Assembly (NCBI GenBank): GCA_902478725.1
Contig: CABSMD010000067.1
Location: forward strand, 1 to 11,043
DNA length: 11,043 bases
Direction: 5' to 3'
Source: an uncultured Clostridia bacterium
GTDB taxonomy: Bacteria; Bacillota; Clostridia; HGM11514
The notes beneath the pieces are model-generated. The model worked only from the letters and a program-made list of their open reading frames with translations, was not told where the DNA came from and ran no database searches. The translations under genes were made by a program, and so were the position numbers. Positions within the stretch are counted from its first letter, which is position 1, and each line of letters starts with the position of its first letter. Below are positions 5,606 through 11,043 of the stretch, in pieces.

Positions 5606-6016
5606 GTGAAAATGCCGGCTGTGATTGAGAATGCTATGTTGGCCCCTTGCGGTATGAACTGTAAGATTTGCTATAAGCATTGTTTTTCAAAAAAAACATG
5701 CAGGGGCTGCCTGGCCGGTGACCTGGGTAAGCCTGCGCACTGCCGCACCTGTAAAATCAAGCAATGTGCCAGGGCTCACGGCCTGATCTATTGCTATACG
5801 TGTGCCGAATTTCCCTGTAAGCGGATAAAGAGGCTCGAAACCAGTTATCTGACACGTTATGGAACGAGCCTGATTCAAAACAGCATCACCGTAAGGGATA
5901 AAGGAATCCAACTCTTTTTAGCGGAACAGGAAAAGCTATGGAAATGCCCGCAGTGTGGCGGTGTCATTTCGCTGCATGACAGGGTTTGCAGCGAATGCAA
6001 ACGTACCATTTCATAA
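5606..6016 (+). CDS. Cys-rich DUF3795-family protein
   Basis: The product, about 136 residues long, contains 16 cysteines. An N-terminal block (APCGMNCKICYKHC, then CRGC, CRTC, CARAHG, CYTC, FPCKRIKRL) is the DUF3795 pattern, and a C-terminal zinc-ribbon pair follows (CPQCGG and CSEC). DUF3795 proteins are small, uncharacterised and probably bind zinc or iron-sulfur. I chose the GTG at 5606 because AGAGGA at 5591-5596 is 9 bases upstream; the in-frame ATG at 5612 (two codons later) is the alternative. It starts five bases after the fumarase-type gene and precedes the CTP synthase gene by 34 bases, so it is probably co-transcribed. It could be a metal-handling or assembly factor, but nothing in the sequence proves this. 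Confidence 0.8.
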   Translation: MKMPAVIENAMLAPCGMNCKICYKHCFSKKTCRGCLAGDLGKPAHCRTCKIKQCARAHGLIYCYTCAEFPCKRIKRLETSYLTRYGTSLIQNSITVRDKGIQLFLAEQEKLWKCPQCGGVISLHDRVCSECKRTIS

Positions 6017-6050
6017 AATAGTTATAATTTATTCAGGGGGGAATCTACCT

Positions 6051-7637
6051 ATGGCAACCAAGTATATTTTTGTAACCGGAGGCGTGGCGTCCGGTCTGGG
6101 TAAGGGGATTACGGCCGCATCTCTCGGCCGTCTGCTCAAGGCCCGCGGCCTGCATGTTACGATCCAGAAGTTTGATCCGTATCTCAACATCGATCCGGGA
6201 AACATGAGCCCTTACCAGCACGGTGAGGTATTCGTCACCGACGACGGCGCGCAGTGTGACCTTGACATCGGCCACTATGAACGCTTCATCGACGAGAATT
6301 TAAGCGTCAACTCCAACATCACCACCGGCCGGATCTACTGGTCGGTCATCGCAAAGGAGAGAAAGGGCGAGTTCGGCGGCGGCACGGTGCAGGTAATCCC
6401 CCATATTACAAACGAGATCAAGGAGCGGGTGTTCCGGGTCGCCAAGCAGGGGCAGACCGATGTGGTTATCACCGAGATCGGCGGCACGGTCGGCGATATC
6501 GAGAGTCTCCCATTTTTGGAGGCGATCCGTCAGGTAGCCACCAACGTCGGGCGGGAAAACTGCATGTATATCCATGTAACATTGATTCCTTACCTGTCCA
6601 AATCCGGCGAGCAGAAAACCAAGCCGACCCAGCACAGCGTCAAGCAATTGCTGGGCTTGGGTATCCAGCCGGATGTGATCGTCTGCCGGTCGGAACTGCC
6701 GATCGAGCAGGAAATGAAGGACAAGATCGGGCTGTTCTGTAATGTGCCCAGCGAATGTGTGATTCAAAATCTGGATGCCTCGACCATATATGAGGTGCCG
6801 CTGATGCTGGAACGTGAAAATTTCGCCAATATTGTCTGCAAACGCCTGAATCTTCCCCAGCGGGATCCAGACCTTTCCAACTGGGAGGAGATCGTCCATA
6901 AGATCCAATCCGCCAAGAAGGAGGTTTCAATCGCGCTGGTCGGTAAATACACCGCCCTGCACGACGCCTATCTCAGCCTGGTAGAATCGCTGTTCCACGG
7001 TGGGATTGCGAACAATGCCAAGATCGACATCCAATGGGTTGACGCAGAAGAGTTAAACGATGCAAATGCCGCAGAGCTACTGGGCGGCGCACACGCGATA
7101 TTGGTTCCCTCCGGCGACGGTGCGCGCGGAACCGACGGGATGATCGCCGCCGCCAAATATGCCCGTGCACATGATTTGCCCTATCTCGGGCTGGGACTGG
7201 GAATGCAGATGGCGGTAGTCGAATTTGCGCAGAACGTATGTAGGATGCCCACGGCGGACAGTGCAGAACGCAACCCGGAAACCGGCTGCGCGGTGGTAGC
7301 CCTGCCCGAAGCGGAGGAGGGCGAGCAGAAGATGCGTCTGGGGCTGTTCCCCTGCAAGCTGGATGGAGAATCTAAGCTGTATGGTATCTACGGCGAGGAG
7401 CTGATTTATGAACGGCATCGCCACAACTATGAGGTGAGCGCGCAATACGCCGACATTTTGGAGAAGAACGGGATGCGTTTTGTAGGCAGATCGCCGGATG
7501 GAAAATATCTGGAGGCGTTTGAGCTTTCAAACTGCAAATGGTTTATCGGCGTACAATTTAACCCCGAACTGAAATCACGTCCAAACCGCCCGCATCCGCT
7601 GGTAGCGGAGCTGGTACGGATGGCGTTGGAGGGGTAA
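6051..7637 (+). CDS. pyrG: CTP synthase homologue with inactivated glutaminase site
   Basis: This 528-residue protein has both CTP synthase domains. The N-terminal amidoligase (1-about 275), which amidates UTP with ATP, looks intact: P-loop GGVASGLGKG (10-19), SPYQHGEVFVTDDGA (53-67), D72, E142 in EIGGTVGDIES and KPTQHSVK (191-198). The C-terminal class I glutaminase domain (about 291-528) is complete in length but mutated. The nucleophile motif GICLGMQ is GLGLGMQ (G382), the catalytic QFHPE is QFNPE (N504), and the oxyanion loop PGGFG is PSGDG (353-357). ERHRHRYEV is ERHRHNYEV. Glutamine hydrolysis should be impossible, leaving ammonia-dependent synthesis or another function. The start follows AGGGGGG (6035-6041). 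Last gene of the operon, followed by a strong terminator. Confidence 0.9.
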   Translation: MATKYIFVTGGVASGLGKGITAASLGRLLKARGLHVTIQKFDPYLNIDPGNMSPYQHGEVFVTDDGAQCDLDIGHYERFIDENLSVNSNITTGRIYWSVIAKERKGEFGGGTVQVIPHITNEIKERVFRVAKQGQTDVVITEIGGTVGDIESLPFLEAIRQVATNVGRENCMYIHVTLIPYLSKSGEQKTKPTQHSVKQLLGLGIQPDVIVCRSELPIEQEMKDKIGLFCNVPSECVIQNLDASTIYEVPLMLERENFANIVCKRLNLPQRDPDLSNWEEIVHKIQSAKKEVSIALVGKYTALHDAYLSLVESLFHGGIANNAKIDIQWVDAEELNDANAAELLGGAHAILVPSGDGARGTDGMIAAAKYARAHDLPYLGLGLGMQMAVVEFAQNVCRMPTADSAERNPETGCAVVALPEAEEGEQKMRLGLFPCKLDGESKLYGIYGEELIYERHRHNYEVSAQYADILEKNGMRFVGRSPDGKYLEAFELSNCKWFIGVQFNPELKSRPNRPHPLVAELVRMALEG

Positions 7638-7651
7638 ACCGGAGAGATAGC

Positions 7652-7686
7652 AAAACGAGTGAGACCGTAAGTCTCACTCGTTTTTT
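7652..7686 (+). terminator. Intrinsic terminator of the hisD-pyrG operon (bidirectional)
   Basis: CGAGTGAGAC (7656-7665) and GTCTCACTCG (7671-7680) form a perfect 10-bp stem with a CGTAA loop. TTTTTT follows on the plus strand and AAAA precedes the stem. It ends the operon and, with the A-run read as a short U-tract, can also terminate the convergent minus-strand unit. Confidence 0.92.
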
Positions 7687-7716
7687 GATATTTATAACCC
7701 GGTTCGGTTAAATAGT

Positions 7717-7929
7717 TCAGTTTTTTCTTTTATAGGACTTTTTCCCGTCTGTCAACTCCGCCAGATAATCCATACTGGTATCCAGAGCAATTTTACGGCA
7801 TTGTTCAAAAGTATAGTACCGTTTCCCTGTTTCAATCTTAAAATAATCACTTTGATCGATACCCGTGAGCATCTGCATTTTTATTTGAGAATACCCCTTG
7901 TGTAGCCGGAGTTCCTTTAATCTGCTCAT
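7717..7929 (-). CDS. Small XRE-type helix-turn-helix regulator
   Basis: The 70-residue protein is a single helix-turn-helix domain. SRLKELRLHKGYSQIKMQMLTG gives helices 1 and 2, IDQSDYFKIETGKR the recognition helix and the conserved xxIExGKR element, and FEQCRKIALDTSMDYLAELTDG the last helices (Xre/HTH_3 pattern). The ATG at 7929 is preceded by AGGTGAT four bases away; a GTG at 7938 overlaps that ribosome binding site and is less likely. It lacks a sensor domain. It lies 75 bases downstream of the transporter gene on the same strand and could be co-transcribed with it and autoregulate the unit. The target is unknown. Confidence 0.8.
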   Translation of the reverse strand: MSRLKELRLHKGYSQIKMQMLTGIDQSDYFKIETGKRYYTFEQCRKIALDTSMDYLAELTDGKKSYKRKN

Positions 7930-8004
7930 AATAATCACCTATGGCGACATGGATGGAAAGATTAATAGTAAGTAAATGATCTCATTCATGTATTTTATAT
8001 ACCG

Positions 8005-8925
8005 TTATATCCTTTGAAAAACGCACAGGATGGTGAGGGTCACGGTGACCGCGCTCAGGAGAGTGGAAAATAATATTGCCTGGGAAATAAATTCGGGCTC
8101 GTTGTCGTATTCGATTGCCAGCAATACCGCGTTGACCGCCGTCGGCGCGGCGGAGGAAATCACCATCACCTGCGCGGCAATGCCAGTGACGCCCAATAGC
8201 AAGGTAATACCATAAGCAAGGATGGGGCTGATGACAAGCCGGACAAAAATAGACAGATAGACCTTTGGAATTTTAAAGCTCAAGCGGATTTCAGCCAGGC
8301 TCGCGCCCAACGTCACCAGGGCCAGCGGAACCAGGCCGCTTCCCAGTGAGTCCAGCGCGGTGATGACCGGCTCCGGCAGGGCGATGTGAAACGCTTGCAG
8401 CGCCACTGCGGCTGCCACACAGTAGATTAGTGGGATCTTGAGCATGTCAGCCAGGGCGGAACGAATGCTCTTTTTCCCTGCGCTGCAGTTTAACACGCCA
8501 AAGGTATTGGTGGTGAGGTTCTGCACCGCCATGATGATGACCTGCACCGTCATGGCAAACGGATCGTTTTTGAACAACAGCTGGATCAGCGGCAGGCAGT
8601 AATTTCCGCTGTTGTACAGGCAGGCGGCGTTGATAAAGGCGGAGCGTTCTGCCTTGGAGTAGCGCAGAAAAAATACCAGTGCAAACGACACCAAATACAA
8701 AAAAGCAAACAGCAAAATGCTCCCGCCGGCTACCAGCAGCAACTCACCCGTGACTGGAGCCTGGTATATTTTTACAAACAACAGAGCCGGAATCATGATG
8801 TAAAACTGTACCTTTGTCAACGGTGACAAATCCAGCTTGGTACATTTTTTTAAAAGATAGCCGACTGCAACCTGGATAAAAATCGGGCCAATGATGGTGA
8901 ACAGGACAAAGAAAAAATAAGACAA
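8005..8925 (-). CDS. AEC-family (auxin efflux carrier-like) permease
   Basis: This 306-residue inner-membrane protein has about ten hydrophobic segments in two halves, as in AEC/PIN-fold carriers. Typical features are NSGNYCLPLIQ (about 106-116) in the first half, LALVTLGASLAE in the middle, and SSAAPTAVNAVLLAIEYD followed by QAILFSTLLSAVTVTL near the C terminus. Members export or exchange organic anions such as malate; the substrate cannot be read here. The only suitable start is TTG at 8923-8925, nine bases after a strong GGAGGG site; there is no in-frame ATG between them. It is divergent from the sodium/proline symporter with a 136-base shared promoter region. Confidence 0.88.
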   Translation of the reverse strand: MSYFFFVLFTIIGPIFIQVAVGYLLKKCTKLDLSPLTKVQFYIMIPALLFVKIYQAPVTGELLLVAGGSILLFAFLYLVSFALVFFLRYSKAERSAFINAACLYNSGNYCLPLIQLLFKNDPFAMTVQVIIMAVQNLTTNTFGVLNCSAGKKSIRSALADMLKIPLIYCVAAAVALQAFHIALPEPVITALDSLGSGLVPLALVTLGASLAEIRLSFKIPKVYLSIFVRLVISPILAYGITLLLGVTGIAAQVMVISSAAPTAVNAVLLAIEYDNEPEFISQAILFSTLLSAVTVTLTILCVFQRI

Positions 8926-8955
8926 GGCTGGTATCCCTCCTTTTTTACCCTTTCT

Positions 8956-8983
8956 ATTTTATCATGGGAAAATAATTATACAA
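8956..8983 (-). promoter_or_regulatory. Probable promoter of the AEC transporter gene
   Basis: On the minus strand TTGTAT (8983-8978) and TAAAAT (8961-8956) are separated by 16 bases. The -10 region ATGATAAAAT is identical to that of the divergent putP promoter, so the two form a perfect 10-bp inverted repeat (8956-8965 and 9006-9015). Confidence 0.45.
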
Positions 8984-8986
8984 GTC

Positions 8987-9015
8987 TTGCCAACCGGAGA
9001 AAACTATGATAAAAT
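8987..9015 (+). promoter_or_regulatory. Promoter of the putP-like gene
   Basis: TTGCCA (8987-8992) and TAAAAT (9010-9015) are spaced by 17 bases, 41 bases or more upstream of the start codon. The -35 element lies a few bases from that of the divergent AEC promoter, so the two polymerases would compete or share a regulator. Confidence 0.6.
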
Positions 9016-9061
9016 AAATCCAAATTTTTAGATAGAGAAAACAAAAAGGGGGACATTCACA

Positions 9062-10594
9062 ATGGGCAATACCACAATTATAATCGTTTTTGCCTGCTAC
9101 ATGGCGGTCATGATCGGGGTGGGGCTGTTCTTTTTTAAGCGCAACACCAACCTGTCGGACTACATCCTGGGCGGCAGGCAGCTGAACAAATGGGTTGCGG
9201 CGCTGAGCGCGCAGGCCTCTGACATGAGTAGCTGGCTGCTGATGGGTCTGCCGGGGCTTGCTTACCTGTCCGCAAAGGGCGCGCAGGAGGCAATCTGGAC
9301 GGCGGTCGGCCTGGGCCTGGGCTCGTACCTGAGCTGGCTGTTCGTCGCAAAACGTCTGCGGCAGTATACTTATGCGGCTAACAACTCGATCACCTTGCCG
9401 GATTTTTTTGAAAACCGGTTCCATGACAAATCACGGGTGATCAAAACCGTTTCTTCCTTGTTTATCCTGATCTTTTTCCTGCTCTACACCGCCTCCATGT
9501 TTAAAGGCGGCGCGGTTTTGTTCCAGACGGTTTTCGGCATCAGCTATGTACAGGCGCTGACCATCGGCGCGGTGGTTTTGGTGCTTTATACCTTCCTGGG
9601 CGGCTTTATGGCGGTCTGCTGGACCGACCTGCTGCAGGGCTTGCTGATGGTAGCGGCTCTTGTTGTCGTGCCGATTGTTGCTGTCGCGAATCTGGGCGGG
9701 GTGGATTCGATGCTTGCGCAGGTCGATATGTCGGCCTTTAAGCTATTTCCGGACGGCACCGGCGCCACGATTTCGGTTATGACGGTGGTATCCGCCCTTG
9801 CGTGGGGCTTTGGTTATTTTGGTATGCCGCACATCGTGGTGCGTTACATGGCGATCAAAAGGACCAAGGACATCCGTTCCTCCCGTATCATTGCGCTGGT
9901 TTGGATCGTGATCTCCCTGACCTGCGCCGTGATTGTCGGTATCGTCGGCAAGGCGTACCTGCACCCGGAGCTTGCGGCTGGCGCGCAGGAAACGGTGTTT
10001 ATCGTGATGGTCACCAAAATGTTCCCGACCATTATCACCGGTATCCTGCTCTCGGCTATTCTGGCCGCCGTCATGAGCACGGCGGATTCACAGCTGTTGG
10101 TAACGGCCTCCTCGATTTCAGAGGATTTTTACCGTCCGTTTATCCGCAAAAACGCTTCTGATAAGGAGCTGGTTTGGGTCGGGCGTATCTCGGTTATTGT
10201 GGTGTCGGTGATCGCCTATTTTATGGCCTACAATCCCGAAAGCACTATCTTTGAGCTGGTCGCCTACGCTTGGGCAGGATTGGGTTCGGCCTTCGGCCCG
10301 GCGGTACTGTTTTCACTCTTTTGGAAGCGCGCTACCAAGTCCGGTGTCATCTCCGGCATTGTTGCCGGCGGCCTGGTGGCGATCGGCTGGAAGTCGGTCA
10401 ATATGTATATTGCCAGCCTCACAAAGGCGGGGGCAGCGGTTCCGGTATTTTTGCAGAGCGGCGTGTGGTTGCTTTACGAAATGATCCCCGGCGTGCTGAT
10501 TGCAACGGTATTAATCGTGGTTGTCAGCCTGCTGTCCAAGGCTCCGTCGCAGGAGATTTTGGACGAGTTTGACCGGGTGAAGGATGTAGCCTAA
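9062..10594 (+). CDS. putP: Sodium/proline symporter (PutP type, SSS family)
   Basis: The 510-residue membrane protein aligns end to end with E. coli PutP (502 residues; recalled sequence). Matching blocks are DYILGGRQLNKWVAALSA (33-50), ASDMSSWLLMGLPG (52-65), with the sodium-site Asp at D54, and TLPDFF. Further matches are YTFLGGFMAVCWTD, the LSAILAAVMSTADSQLL stretch with S339/T340 equivalent to the sodium ligands S340/T341, and SYAWAG-like AYAWAGLGSAFGPAVLFS (401-418). About 13 transmembrane helices are expected. It should import proline with sodium, for use as nitrogen source or osmolyte. AGGGGGA eight bases before the ATG sets the start. No proline dehydrogenase is adjacent. Confidence 0.93.
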   Translation: MGNTTIIIVFACYMAVMIGVGLFFFKRNTNLSDYILGGRQLNKWVAALSAQASDMSSWLLMGLPGLAYLSAKGAQEAIWTAVGLGLGSYLSWLFVAKRLRQYTYAANNSITLPDFFENRFHDKSRVIKTVSSLFILIFFLLYTASMFKGGAVLFQTVFGISYVQALTIGAVVLVLYTFLGGFMAVCWTDLLQGLLMVAALVVVPIVAVANLGGVDSMLAQVDMSAFKLFPDGTGATISVMTVVSALAWGFGYFGMPHIVVRYMAIKRTKDIRSSRIIALVWIVISLTCAVIVGIVGKAYLHPELAAGAQETVFIVMVTKMFPTIITGILLSAILAAVMSTADSQLLVTASSISEDFYRPFIRKNASDKELVWVGRISVIVVSVIAYFMAYNPESTIFELVAYAWAGLGSAFGPAVLFSLFWKRATKSGVISGIVAGGLVAIGWKSVNMYIASLTKAGAAVPVFLQSGVWLLYEMIPGVLIATVLIVVVSLLSKAPSQEILDEFDRVKDVA

Positions 10595-10945
10595 ACCGAT
10601 AAGTATTTATCCGTTAGGAAAGAAGTAAATAATTAAAAACCCGAATCATCAATGGTTCACTGAAGCTCCAATCAAGTTTTTAGCAAGTTCATCAACCAAA
10701 ACAGAATGCAAACAGTATTTACGGCAAGAGGTTAAAAATGTGACGAAAAATGGTGGTTAACTTTGGCGTAGAAATCCACTTGCCAGCTGAAACGCAGACA
10801 AAGCAGAGAGAAACGAATGAACAGGAAAAGGCGGCATAGCCCTGGTTATGGGGCTATGCCGCCTTTTCGAAAACTACTTTTTTGTGACCGAAAACCTTGA
10901 TTCTCCGGTTTTTTTGAGCTTTTTTGATTGATAAAATCCAGCAGA
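10595..10945. other. Intergenic stretch between putP and the next minus-strand gene
   Basis: No reading frame here is supported by a ribosome binding site or protein character. The terminator at 10826-10867 is the only clear element. It lies about 230 bases after the putP stop, so putP either has a long 3' untranslated region or a small unrecognised RNA or decayed gene lies between. T-runs at 10879-10925 and one copy of a short direct repeat (10895-10918) lie to its right. Confidence 0.5.
10826..10867. terminator. Strong bidirectional intrinsic terminator
   Basis: AAAAGGCGGCATAGCCC (10826-10842) and GGGCTATGCCGCCTTTT (10851-10867) are perfectly complementary over 17 bases around an 8-base loop. 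A-run and T-run ends on both sides allow termination from both directions, fitting its position between plus-strand putP and a minus-strand gene entering from the right edge. Confidence 0.88.
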
Positions 10946-11043
10946 TTATCTCTTGCTGAACTGCGGTGCACGACGGGCTGCCTTCAGTCCGTACTTCAAT
11001 CGTCTGAGCGATGATTTTCCTTGATATTCCGGGCTTTTTTGAG
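10946..11043 (-). CDS. C-terminal end of an unidentified minus-strand gene (partial)
   Basis: Reading leftwards from the window edge, one frame gives about 31 codons ending in a very basic tail, KYGLKAARRAPQFSKR, followed by TAA at 10948-10946. Its composition (many Lys and Arg codons, ending FSKR) looks like a genuine protein C terminus, such as an RNA-binding protein tail. The bidirectional terminator lies suitably downstream. The start is beyond the window. I do not recognise the family. A second minus-strand frame is also open across this stretch to about 10837, but it runs through the terminator and looks less protein-like. Confidence 0.4.
   Translation of the reverse strand, partial: QKSPEYQGKSSLRRLKYGLKAARRAPQFSKR

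Noticed and set aside
6000..6028. Internal promoter directly before the CTP synthase gene
   Set aside because: A TATAAT occurs at 6023-6028, but no acceptable -35 hexamer lies 16-18 bases upstream; the hexamer alone is not enough in AT-rich sequence.
5955..6050. 32-residue extension of the CTP synthase
   Set aside because: It overlaps the DUF3795 gene in another frame; MATKYIFVTGG at 6051 is the canonical CTP synthase N terminus and has a ribosome binding site.
6300..6908. 202-codon minus-strand open frame opposite the CTP synthase
   Set aside because: Antisense shadow of a clearly conserved gene, with no start signals.
10837..11042. Longer minus-strand open frame across the right edge
   Set aside because: It reads through the strong terminator hairpin and has low-complexity Lys/Ile-rich translation; the frame ending at 10946 looks more like a protein C terminus.

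Overview
The window looks like chromosomal DNA of a spore-lineage Firmicute, probably a Clostridia/Oscillospiraceae-type anaerobe. The reasons are strong GGAGG-type ribosome binding sites, a stand-alone Spo0A DNA-binding domain, a LytTR response regulator, a split-type fumarase beta subunit, a DUF3795 protein and AT-rich intergenic promoters next to moderately GC-rich genes. This assignment is inference from protein style; there is no rRNA or other marker in the window.

Layout. Positions 1-492 carry no convincing gene. They hold three tandem DnaA boxes (27-56), a large imperfect hairpin (171-215), and an AT-rich helically phased repeat array (344-403, possibly from 303) that runs into a near-consensus promoter. 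That promoter drives a 121-residue protein consisting almost only of a Spo0A C-terminal domain (493-858). A convergent small gene of the DUF6514 type (874-1110, minus) follows, with its ribosome binding site inside a palindrome. Next is an orphan AgrA/LytR-type response regulator (1254-1964).

Positions 2095-7637 form a six-gene plus-strand operon behind a good promoter (2021-2049), closed by a strong terminator (7652-7686). The genes are a HisD homologue, a HisB homologue, a HAD hydrolase, a fumarase-type beta subunit, a Cys-rich DUF3795 protein and a CTP synthase homologue. At least three of these enzymes lack textbook residues. The CTP synthase has lost the glutaminase nucleophile Cys (Gly) and catalytic His (Asn). 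The HisD homologue has two of four zinc ligands and a substrate His replaced. The HisB homologue keeps only one His of its first HH metal motif. The fumarase beta subunit has no alpha partner here. Automated names (histidine and CTP biosynthesis) may therefore be misleading, and the operon could encode a repurposed pathway.

The right third holds a minus-strand unit (AEC-family transporter, then a small XRE-type regulator) and a divergent plus-strand PutP-type sodium/proline symporter. The two share a compact promoter region with mirror-image -10 elements. A 17-bp-stem bidirectional terminator (10826-10867) separates putP from the 3' end of a further minus-strand gene that is cut by the window edge.

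The most notable signals are the glutaminase-dead CTP synthase, the altered HisD/HisB pair in the same operon, and the phased array in front of the receiver-less Spo0A-like gene near DnaA boxes.
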